A DNA stretch of 64,000 nt, taken from positions 1,039,060 to 1,103,059 of the forward strand of contig NW_005434665.1 in NCBI RefSeq assembly GCF_000315625.1, given 5' to 3'. Each line of letters opens with the position of its first letter. The first letter of the stretch is position 1. The notes under the pieces are model-generated. The model did not search any database and was not told where the DNA came from. It saw nothing but the letters and a program-made list of their open reading frames with translations. Below are positions 55,112 to 64,000 of this stretch, one piece after another. The DNA comes from Guillardia theta CCMP2712 (lineage: Eukaryota > Cryptophyceae > Pyrenomonadales > Geminigeraceae). The translations under genes and the position numbers were made by a program.

Positions 55112-57310
55112 TCACTTTCTCCCTCGCTTCTCTCGTTTCAAAGGTTCCTTCTTTGGGACATAATCTTGATTCTCCTTGCTAATCCTGGCTGCTAGCTTTT
55201 CAATCTCCTTCTTGTCTTTCTGTGTAAGTTTCGACAACCCCAGCCGATTCTCGATGAGGACTTTCTGTACACCATCCTGCAGTCTGATCAGTCCAATGGG
55301 AAGCTCGGGATGCAACCTACCTCGCACTGGTCCGACGTGTCCAGAATGAATTGATTCGCATCAAAGTTTATCTTCTTCAACTCGTCGATCATGTGATGGT
55401 AGGCGGGTAAGAAGTATTCGTTCATAGCTCCATCCCCTTCGTCGCTATCAGATATATCATCAAGGCTTCCTGCGCCCTTTGCCTTGCCTACGACATCCGG
55501 CTATCAATTCCATGCATGTGTCTCTGAGGCTTAATGAAACTTACGTGGTGACTTCCTCTTCTTGCCAATCTCAAGCATCCACTCAGCTGACTTCATCATG
55601 TCCACTCGACGTTTCTGCATTTTCGATAGATTTTCTGGTGTATCGCTTTTTTCAAGTTGGAGTGTATCCACCACAGGCTGGGAGGAGGGATATTAGCGCA
55701 TGAGACTGGTGATTTTTCGTAACTCACTTGATCTGTAGCCTTGCTTTCTTGTTGTTCCTTTTCCTCTTCCAACCTCATCTGCGCAGAGGCTTCTTCTCGT
55801 TTCTTCTTCTCTTGATGCTCCTTGAAGAACGCTTTTATCTGCAAGTATCTCAGTCTTGTACTTGATCAACAAAGAAACAAGAATTTCATACCATTTTGGG
55901 TATTTTTGCGTGAGCCTTAGGCTTTACAGAACTTGGGGTCGATCCATTCCCGTTCTTCGAAGTTGCACTTTTTGACCCTTTAGGATTTGACCTCTTGGGA
56001 GTTTTAGGATTTGAGCTCTTGGGAGTTTTAGGATTTGAGCTCTTGGGAGTTTTAGGATTTGAGCTCTTGGGAGTTTTAGTGCTCTTCGTAGTAGAGTTCT
56101 TGGTGCTCTTCTGGGTCAAAGTTTTCGAACTCTTGGGACTCAAGCTCTTGGTATTCTTAGGGGAAGAGCGCCTCTCCGAAGAGCTCGTGACATCCTTGAC
56201 AACCGGTGCATTCGTGGGCGACATGCTCATAGCGGAGCTCTTGGCGTTCCTTGGCGTAGTGCCGTTAAGTTTACTGGCCTGGTGCGACTGATTGCAAAAT
56301 TTAGGATGACACAGCGAATCATCAATACCCTTCTAAGATTCACCTGAACGTTTCTAAGAGTTCGTGGAGATGATCTGTGAATTTTGGCTTCACGTGACAA
56401 ATATGTCATGAAAAGTCTCACCGCGAATCGACATCTGATTTCCTTTTCACATCGGCTTCCTGAGCATCTTTGTCCATTGAGCGATGATCTCCCTTCTTCT
56501 TACTTCCACTCTCATTTTGGAGAGATTCATCCATTCTCTTATCTTTCATTAAAAACATATGTGTGTCAAGGCATCGCAATATCAGAAAGAAATGGACAAG
56601 AGTATCTTTTCGGCAAATCACCTGGTTTCATTGGTGTTGTTTTGGCCCGCTTGCTGCCCGACTTCCCGTTTTGATTCGACACTTCCATGTTTTGATCGGA
56701 TTTCCTCTTTCCCTTGCTATCTGATGGTGTTTGCAGATCGGACCGGTCTCTAGACAATTCATGCTTCCCTGTCTGCTTGCTCGCAGACTGTTCTTTTGTC
56801 ATCTTTCCAGGTTGCGTCTTCTTTGCAGGAGTCTTCTTTGCAGGGGTCTTTGTGGTAGGTGTGTTCTTCGCTGGAGGAGTAGGCTGACTTGCTGCCTTCG
56901 CTGAGAACTCCTTTGCTTTCTTTGCGGGGGGTTCTATTGCCAATTCCTTGTTTTGACCTGCGTGCGGGTCAAACTGAGTGGCTGGGATGTGGCCAGGACA
57001 AACGAAGTTAAGATGTGACAGAGAAGAGAAGAAACAAAAAGAGACACGAGGCTTGAAATCATTGCAACGACTTCACACCTTGATTCTCGTTTTTGCGCTT
57101 CCTGCCCGCTCCTTCAACGGGCGACCCGGCCGATTGTTTCCCCTTTCCCCCAGGGCTCTTCGAACCAGCATTCTTCTTCGCTGACTTGACTGCATCTTGG
57201 CCTTGTTCCTGCTCATCTCTCTCAACAGAGCTGACGACATCAGCATCTGACTCTCTCCTCTTCTTCTGGAACGGCCTCCTCCCCGTCGACGGGTCGAACT
57301 GTCCCGCCAT
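55112..57310 (-). CDS. Lys/Ser-rich nuclear protein with PKTPKSSN repeats, about 8 exons
   Basis: Begins MAGQFDPSTGRRPFQKKRRE and continues through Lys/Ser/Pro/Ala-rich exons (AKKTPAKKTQPGK, KGKRKSDQNMEVSNQNGKS). A stretch of about four 8-residue repeats of PKTPKSSN type resembles S/TPKK DNA-binding tails of linker histones. A coiled, Glu/Gln-rich exon (KAFFKEHQEKKKREEASAQM) follows. The most conserved-looking part is the C terminus: RRVDMMKSAEWMLEIGKKRK, NEYFLPAYHHMIDELKKINF, DGVQKVLIENRLGLSKLTQK and a final KREKRGRK. I do not recognise that domain. A chromatin or nucleolar role is inferred from composition only. Some N-terminal exon joins are approximate. Confidence 0.6.
55985..56085. repeat. 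24-bp coding tandem repeat
   Basis: Four near-identical copies of GGAGTTTTAGGATTTGAGCT plus four bases, encoding PKTPKSSN on the minus strand. Confidence 0.85.
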
Positions 57311-57364
57311 GCCGCACCGCTTTTTTCCCGCCTTCGTTAGTCCTTGACCCGTTGACCGTCCTGG

Positions 57365-57660
57365 GCCTGTTGACCAGCAGTACAGTGCCACCGTGTGATC
57401 ATTGATCGGATCCGGCGGGCCCGGCCGCCCGGCCCGGCCGCCGCACCGTTCTTCATGGCCTGCACCCGGGCCCATGACTCAGTGATCGGACTTAACTTTG
57501 AGTAAAGATCGGACGGCGGCTGCGGCTACTGCCGGGGCATCAGCTACGGTTCCTTGAAGTCAAGATGACAGGCCCTGAGGGCCGGGGAGGCTCGTAGCAC
57601 CACTCTGAGGAGGAGCCGGGAGGCTGCGGCGGGCGCCACGAACTTGAAGTTCGATCCGAT
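57365..57660. other. GC-rich island upstream of the Lys-rich protein gene
   Basis: Contains GGCGGGCCCGGCCGCCCGGC, GTGATCGGACTTAACTTTGA and GCGGCGGGCGCCACG. It starts about 55 bp before the Lys-rich gene's start codon (minus strand). It shares GTGATCGGAC with the 20.8-kb island and ACTTAACTTTGAG with 59.17 kb. Confidence 0.5.
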
Positions 57661-60636
57661 CATCCCGGCCCTTTCCTATCGTGACATGCAGCTGGACTGG
57701 CTAATTGAAAGCCTACTCAAGTTATTCAGTTTCGAACCCAAGACATCATCGTACGCGGATCAACTAAGTTTGATACGGTATCTCGGTCTGCTGTTCAATG
57801 ATTGTTTTCTTTTATGCATTAGCAGTATCATGTTAGTCCCAGCAGCGCTTGGTGACTTCAAGTACGGAACTTCCGAAAAACAAACCTTCCTATGGAGTTA
57901 ATTTGCACGTGCAATACATCTTTATGTGATTTCACGTCTTCTTCCCCTCCTTCCTAGTCTTTCTCCTCCTTCTCTTACAAAGGCTGAAATCATGTTTTGA
58001 ATGTCTTGTTTATACAGAAACGCATTGCCCTCCCAACCTACTCTTTTATCTATTTTCCCCACCAGGGATCGCTCCCAACACTGTATCGCTTCCTCTGTTT
58101 CTCAGAACTGCACGTAAATATTCCCAGATTGATCGGGCAACCCTTTTCAACTTTCTTTTCTGTACCGTAAGAGCCTCCCAGCACAAAAGATTGGTTATAC
58201 TTGGTCTGCCCCTTGCACCATTGCGGCAGGGTGTGCACATATGGCTCGAGCTCGGCGGGGTCTTCAAAGATAACAGGCTGCTGAGAAGGAATGAGAAAAG
58301 TAGAGAGAGAGCGAGAAGTCGAATTTCTTGTCGCACAAAGCACTATTCGTATAACCGGATGACATATGCTGGTATGACGTGCTGCCATATCTGAAGAAGT
58401 TTTGTCCAGAATTGGAAAATATCAGGATAGAATTCGAAATGTTTGATAACAGTCGTACAATCACAGAGAACGAAGGAGAGGTAGATAGGTAGATAGGGAG
58501 GGAGACAGGTGTGAAGAAGGGAGGGGGCTGAGCGTGTGTTGTAAGTGTAGGAGGAGGGGGATGCAGGATTGGTTCGCTGATGTAGGTTAGGGGAGGATGG
58601 GTTCAATGACCATTTCTTTTTATCGGGATAAATCCGATGCGACCCGTGACACGAAAACCAGTCGTTTCAGGAAATAAGTCGGATGCTAAATCAGTTTTAC
58701 TATCGAACCTATCTCCCCCGGAGGCCAAGGGAGATACCTCTGATCTTTTACTTAGGACCGGAATTGAGAACTCGCCGAATTCTTCGGTTCTGCCCATCCG
58801 ATAAGATACGGTCAAGCCACTTACGACTGACTGTCCGGTCACAGGCTTCAAGTTGCCCGTCACTGGCCGTCGGGGGCCGGACGTACTAGTATGCAATACT
58901 GCCGTAGTTCTGTTGGATGAGTTAAATCTTTCCGTACTGCGGCTGACGCCTAGGCGCAAGCCGCTTCAACCGCCGGCCCCCGACGGCGACGGTAACACTT
59001 GGCAATCGGATGATCCGATGATCCGATAGCAACTCGACAGTACGGTCACCGTGACTAATCAATCGAGTCGCCGTAGTAATCGTCACGGCGCCGTATGGCC
59101 AAGTGTGCGACAGAGTGTCAGGGTCAAGCCTCCTCGTCTCTCCTGATTTTCCTCGTACTTACTGATCTTGAACTTAACTTTGAGGGCGCCGCTGAGGCCC
59201 TGGCAACTGTTCCGAGTCACTCAGTGGGAGAGGAGGGGAGGCGGCTAACTTATTAAGTTGTGACCGCCGCCGGCCGCGTGCAGTGCCTCCCGGAGTTTCA
59301 AGTTTGGCGGACGCCGGGCGTACGGCCCGAGCCTCCGGCGGACTCCGGGGCCGGGGTCCGGCGGCCGCCTCAGCTTCATCGGTCCCATCCATTATTTACA
59401 TTTCGAGTCTAGAAGAATCGTTGATTGATGTTTACTGAAAACTCTTTGAGAATACTATCATGTATCATAGATGTCGGAATGTTGATTCACGGTGGCCGAG
59501 CCCTGGCGCGAGCCTAAGCCGGCGCTATCGGACTCCGAGCGCCGGGCTGCGTGACGGTCGGACTCAGTCGGAAGGCGGGGGCCCGGGCACGGTATGAGCG
59601 GCCGCGGCATGCGGCGGCCGCAGAGCGACGGCGGGCGGGCCTTAGCCCGACGGTCCGGTCACGGGCCGGCTGATCGTGTCCGACTCGCGAGTCTCGGAGT
59701 GTGCCATGGTGCCGCCGCCCCGCGGCCCCGCGGCGGCGGCCCGGACTCGCCGATGATCATCGGATTACAGTGAGCCGCGGAGAGCGGTAGGCCCGCAATC
59801 GTAGTGCCGAGTCCGCATCAGTGCCGGATTTAGAGCAGCGCCGACATGTTCGCACTGGTGAGATGCGATAGGAACGGGAGGAGAGGGAGAGGGGGAGGGG
59901 AAGACCGAGGAAGAGAGGAAGGAGGACTTGACATATGAGAGAGGGACAGATGAGAGGAAGGGAAGACGCGGGGGAAAGTCTGCCTATCTGTCATGAGTGA
60001 ACATCTCACTCTGACGAAGAAAGTGACATTGGGAATAGTTGAGGGAAACCAAGAAGTCACAGCTCTTCAAGGAACACGAGCACAAGCTCAACGCAAAGGA
60101 CCATGAAGCTGACAACACATTCTGCTCCTGCCCACAGATATATGAGGTTTGACGAGTTGCCGTCATGGCTGTCTGTGTGTGACGGGACTGTTACTTCAGA
60201 TTACATCAAGTTTCAAGAGCGCTCAGCTGTTTTGTTCGTGTCCCATGAATTACCATCATGCAATTTATTGATTTTTGATGAAACGTTGTTAAGACAGAGT
60301 TCTCACTGACGCAGGATGCCATGTTAGATCAACCTTGACACATCGTTACCATTGGTAGCGATTTTTCAAAATGCTATTCATGGCATTCGTTCCTTTGTCA
60401 TTTTCACACGAAAGCTACTCTGTCGACGGAGTTTGAGGAGGGAATTGTTTTTTCACTCCCCGTTTGAATTCAGCGCGATTGGTTTCTTGCGGAAATAACA
60501 TCAAATAGAGTGTATGCGAGATGAGAAATTTGGTTTGAGCTAACTCTCAAAGAAAGTCATCACTTTGAAGATCGAGATTAGACTGCGATTCATAATTTAC
60601 AGTAACAACATGCATGCCTCTACAGACTATTTACAA
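57661..60636. other. Long intergenic stretch with further GC-rich islands
   Basis: 57.66-58.6 kb is ordinary sequence. 58.93-59.1, 59.16-59.38 and 59.48-59.84 kb are CpG-rich with CCG/CGG words and a GATCCGAT tandem near 59010. 59.87-60.6 kb is ordinary, GA-rich at first. Only weak reading frames are present: one at 58050-58388 (-) is listed separately, and 60103-60309 (+) looks partly protein-like but cannot be supported. Confidence 0.5.
58050..58388 (-). CDS. Doubtful 112-residue reading frame
   Basis: The only frame in the long intergenic stretch with protein-like composition, for example EDPAELEPYVHTLPQWCKGQ and FVLGGSYGTEKKVEKGCPIN. No family recognised, no signal peptide, and no flanking exons could be tied to it. 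It may be an old gene fragment. Confidence 0.2.
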   Translation of the reverse strand: MAARHTSICHPVIRIVLCATRNSTSRSLSTFLIPSQQPVIFEDPAELEPYVHTLPQWCKGQTKYNQSFVLGGSYGTEKKVEKGCPINLGIFTCSSEKQRKRYSVGSDPWWGK

Positions 60637-62931
60637 TTACCCGACCATAAATGATAATGACAGATTGCTGGTAGCGAAAAGCGGCTTGCTAGCAGACCAG
60701 TATTCCAGATCAGGAATCTGATTGACCGTAGGATGGCAGCATGTACCTAGATCAGAGCAAAGGTGAGTAATGGAAGCAAGGCAAACACTGTGTTATGTTA
60801 CCATCAAAAGCTCCAATCTTCCTGTCCATTGAAGGGTCGAAGCACGTATCTTCATCTCTTTCGGCGTCTTCGTGGGGTTTTGGAGGGTGTTCGAACAGAC
60901 TTCGATACGCTGCTTCTTTCATGAACATAGGGTCTTTGTTATGAATGAAGATCGCTGCTTGCTCTTGATCGTGAAAGACAATCTTTCTCCATTGCTGTCG
61001 ACAATCCCGTTAACTCTGTTTCGAGAGAGATGGCAGTGTTGCAGGCACCTGCGGTTGGTTCTGACTGATTTTCCTCTGGTTTCGGAAGTGCGAGCTAGGA
61101 TCTTGCAGTGTTTTTGTTTTCTCCATCTCCATGCGCAGCATCTCTAGCAGCTCATCTGCATTGCTGACATCGTCCTGGTTCTGGGCTGATTCCCTGATAT
61201 CATTGACGGCGTCTATCGCGCTCCTGGCCAGCCGTTCGATCCTTGAGAGGAGGAGTAAGTGGGCAATCTAGTGACCAGAAGATGCTACCTTTCCTGATCT
61301 GACATCTCTGTCTTCCTGGAGATGTCATCTTTCAGCTGTTTGTAAGTGAGCAACGGCATAGGAAAGCAAGAGGAAAGCAGACAGCGAGCAGCTTGTCTCG
61401 TTCTTGTGCCACTCTTGCCCTCTGAACAGCATCTATCAGTACTCGCGCGACCTGAACTTGTCCAATTCTGACTCCTGAAAGACGCAGATCAGGACAAACG
61501 GAGAAGTAATGCCGACTCACCGGAGGCAACTACTTCACGAACTCCAAACCCACCAGACTCTGCCGTGCGGACGCAGGCGATTCTGATGAATCTGCCGTGT
61601 GCCCATCGCTGCATTGACAAGGTAGGGTTCAATAAGAGCCTCAGCGATCACAACAAGGATCACAAGGCCGGCGAGGAGATGTAGGTCTGTGACGAACCTT
61701 TCGGTGTACCGCCTTCGAAACCTGTGGCTGAGGAGCTCGTCAGCCCGATAGACAAGAGTCTACAACCATTTACGCTGATGCTGCAGCATGTTCGGGAACG
61801 GCTGAAAATGGTGCTGCTACTGTCTGGAACAGCATTTTTGGGAGTTTCAATCCTGTCGTTTCAGCAGTCCCTGACATGTTGAGAGTAGAAGCCTTGGTCA
61901 TGTAAACCAGATCCAACGAAGTTTCCAAAACCTGTGAAATGTCAACCTGCCACAATCCCGACAATTAGCTCACATAATCAGTGGCATAAAGAGAGGAATC
62001 CCAGAATATTGTGACCTGCGATCCATTTCAACACAAACAAGGATGACAGATGATGAATGCACGTTGTGGATTTCGAAAGGAGCACCGAGGTCCACAACCA
62101 ACCATTCATGCTGATCTGAAGAGCTTTTCCACATGGTGCAAATGTTTCCATCCAGAGCAGATCCTCCATGACGAGGCCAAACTGCGTGCCGTGGGTTGAG
62201 AAACACACCAACATCCTTGAATCCCCACCTTCATTCAACTCTGTCGAGCTGGACGAATATGCCTTTGAGAAGGCAAGGTTGCCTGCGGCGTGTGATGGAA
62301 AGAAATGATAGTTTGCAAACGAAGGATTGCAGTAGTCCTGAAAGGTTGCAAGGGTTTACAGCAAAGTCACGTTGCACATCAAAGAACCATGTTCAACTTA
62401 GTGAAGTTCTTTTTGTCAGGATCCCCCCTGCGATCGAGCAGCTCTGAGATGGGGAAAGAGCATGTTAGTTCAACAACGATGGTGCAGGAAAGATATCACC
62501 ATGATACTTCTTGTCAGGGATGTACGGCTTCCCCCTCGTGTCTTGCAGAAACTGTTCTTGCGGGGTTTCTTTCAGCCTTTGTCGATTAGCACTCAATCTG
62601 TAACGACCTCAGTCTTAGCAAGCATCATTTCCCGTAGCTATCAAGACGAGACATGCAGAATTATCAAAATAGACTGGTATGGTTCTTGAGGACGAGGAGC
62701 ATTCTTCGGATCAAACACCTTGGCACGCACTTCTTCTCACCTTGCTCTTTCCATCTCAAGCTCTTGCCTCACCTCCGCAATCCTAGCCCTGATGCTCTTC
62801 AGTTCGCTAGCCCTGTTGTCCCCCTGCACCTTCACGCCAGGGAAGTTGGCATGCTCTGGTTGCTGCCTGCTGCACCTCACGAGCAGCATAATCGCAAGCG
62901 CCCGGATGGTCGCGGCATGAAGGCGGGACAT
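60637..62931 (-). CDS. Secreted protein with F5/8 type C (discoidin-like) domain and coiled coils, about 13 exons
   Basis: Exons include 62931-62741, 62597-62500, 62443-62388, 62337-62229, 62181-62063, 62015-61974 and 61946-61774, then several more to TAA 60637. A signal peptide (ATIRALAIMLLVRCS) is followed by a coiled coil (ASELKSIRARIAEVRQELEM). The discoidin domain reads GNLAFSKAYSSSSTELNEVW, ALDGNICTMWKSSSDQHEWL, VVDLGAPFEIHNVTIFWDSS, and later RFRWAHGRFIRIACVRTAES. A second helical region (IERLARSAIDAVNDIRESAQ) precedes a Cys-containing tail (DEDTCFDPSMDRKIGAFDG). Discoidin domains bind sugars or lipids at cell surfaces. One intron (61947-61973) is only 27 bp. Joins after 61.8 kb are less sure. 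Confidence 0.75.
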
Positions 62932-63074
62932 CGATCCAGACAGTTAAAATAATTGTTCACCCAAACACTACTGGAAAGACCCTTTAAGTAAAAATTATGT
63001 ACAAAGTGAATACAACAAGATTTAAAAAGCTTCGCAGGACCCAGCTGGCATTTCGCCTTTGACGTCAGTGGGTT

Positions 63075-64000
63075 CTAGTACGTTGGGCAGGAGTCGTCGA
63101 CCGACTTCGCCCAGCTGACGAGTCCCCCGCAAACATTCTTGACCTTCCCTTGACCCAGAGCTGAGCTGAGAGGGCGTGAGAGAAGAGCAGGAGGACAAAG
63201 ACGTGAGAAGTTGAGGGAGGACAAACACGCGGGGGAAGCTGGAAAGGAGAACAAGGCTTACTCGGACACAAATATCCCCCTTTCCTTCATCTCCAACAGC
63301 TTGAAGGTCTGGCGGCTCAGATCAGAGGGGAGGAGGCAGCGGGAGTGCACTCACAGCCTGTCTCGAGAAGATTCCTCGCCGGCAGATTACATAGACCGAC
63401 TCTGCATCAGAGCAGAAGTCCTCAAGTTTGGTCCCTTCCTACAGCTGGGGATCAGTTGATGCCTTGTCAGCCACCTCTCACCTTATCTAGCTCCGCCAGT
63501 GGCAAGTTGATCGCCCCATTGAGGTGCAGCATGTCGAACTGCGTCCCGCCGTCAGGTTGCCCAGATGTCTGCTAGAGCAAGGAGACCTGCGTTCTATCCC
63601 TCACATCCAGCAAGACATGTTTGACTCCCTTCTTGCGGATGTCTTGCAAGCAAGTCAGTCATCCAGCAGCAGAGACATGGTCCGTCTCGCACCCGCGTAC
63701 TCCTGACAGGTCACGGAGTTGCCTGCCGGCAGATCCTCGCCCTGTTTTGAGTTTGCGGGGCAGTAGCCTGGCCCAGGTGCATTCACAGCTGGAAGAATCA
63801 CTCAGAAGAAGCCCAGCAGCGAGCAGCTCCCACCAATCACTGCAGTCAGCTCCGGGTCGTCGCCGCAGATCGCACAGCTGGAGTTCCGAGGTCTCAGGCG
63901 AACGTTGCGGAAGGAGCACCTGCAGTAGCAAGGAGACAGTCACTGCCTTGATGTATCCTTGTTCCAGCGTACGTGAGCGCCGAGTACAAGAGCATCCGGC
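63075..64000 (-). CDS. MOCS3: MOCS3/UBA4 adenylyltransferase-sulfurtransferase, C-terminal part, runs off the window
   Basis: Partial at the right edge; the ThiF-like N-terminal domain lies beyond 64000. Exons 64000-63973, 63919-63834, 63788-63693, 63642-63587, 63538-63482, 63420-63355, 63308-63262 and 63165-63075 join in frame. Seen: MLLYSALTCSFRNVRLRPRN, the zinc Cys pair SSCAICGDDPELTAV, the second Cys pair region GYCPANSKQG and VTCQEYAD, and a rhodanese domain KGVKHVLLDVRDRTQ, FDMLHLNGAINLPLAELDK, ESVYVICRRGIFSRQ, ending KNVCGGLVSWAKSVDDSCPTY minus one residue. The Cys of VICRRG is the persulfide cysteine. The enzyme activates MOCS2A and URM1 for molybdenum cofactor and tRNA thiolation. 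Confidence 0.9.

Noticed and set aside
57644-57901. An 85-codon + strand frame
   Set aside because: Starts without ATG inside a GC island, has no conserved features and no splice partners.
57661-60636. A mobile element in the long gene-poor stretch
   Set aside because: No transposase, reverse transcriptase, terminal repeats or target duplications could be seen.

Overview
This looks like nuclear DNA of a unicellular flagellated alga with a complex (secondary, red-type) plastid, most probably a cryptophyte such as Guillardia theta. The organism call is inference. It rests on dense genes on both strands, many GT-AG introns of about 40-55 bp, two cilium genes (KATNIP-like and CFAP65-like), and a DUF1995 protein whose signal peptide ends just before Phe, as in complex-plastid targeting. 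No bacterial operons, rRNA, tRNA or CRISPR were seen. Exon joins were worked out by hand from reading frame, splice sites and family conservation.

Layout. 0-10 kb: a secreted LRGG protein (-), NF-YB (+), an armadillo-like protein (-), an LRLRGG membrane protein (-), a plastid DUF1995/LPA3-like protein (+) and a CUEDC2-like protein (+). 10-18 kb: one large KATNIP-like gene (-) with repeat-filled introns. 18-21 kb: a trans-sulfuration PLP enzyme (+) and SYS1 (-). 21-24 kb: a receptor with LRRs, a membrane span, a kinase and a RING finger (-). 24-28 kb: an LRLRGG multi-pass membrane protein (-) and organellar ERA GTPase (-). 28-33 kb: a thiol dioxygenase with an RLRGG leader (+), La protein (-) and a small LRGG protein (-). 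33-35 kb: a BUD13-like C-terminal domain behind a signal peptide (+) and an organellar TRM61-like methyltransferase (-). 35-43 kb: a 1018-residue orphan (-), a syntaxin (+) and a bHLH-Zip factor (-). 44-52 kb: CFAP65 (+). 52-57 kb: NSE4 (-), a zinc-knuckle protein (+) and a Lys-rich nuclear protein (-). 57.3-60.6 kb: mostly GC-rich intergenic DNA. 60.6-64 kb: a secreted discoidin-domain protein (-) and the 3' part of MOCS3/UBA4 (-).

The genes do not form one pathway. Links are thematic: cilium (KATNIP, CFAP65), plastid or periplastid targeting (DUF1995, LRGG-leader proteins, perhaps the BUD13-like protein), organelle translation and RNA (ERA, TRM61-like), and Golgi/SNARE traffic (SYS1, syntaxin).

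Best candidates for something undescribed: the LRR-kinase-RING receptor with a WNK-like displaced lysine, the recurrent (R)LRGG motif behind hydrophobic leaders in five unrelated proteins, the signal-peptide BUD13 fragment, and two recurring non-coding sequence classes (GC-rich islands and ACCCC-rich tracts) next to gene starts.
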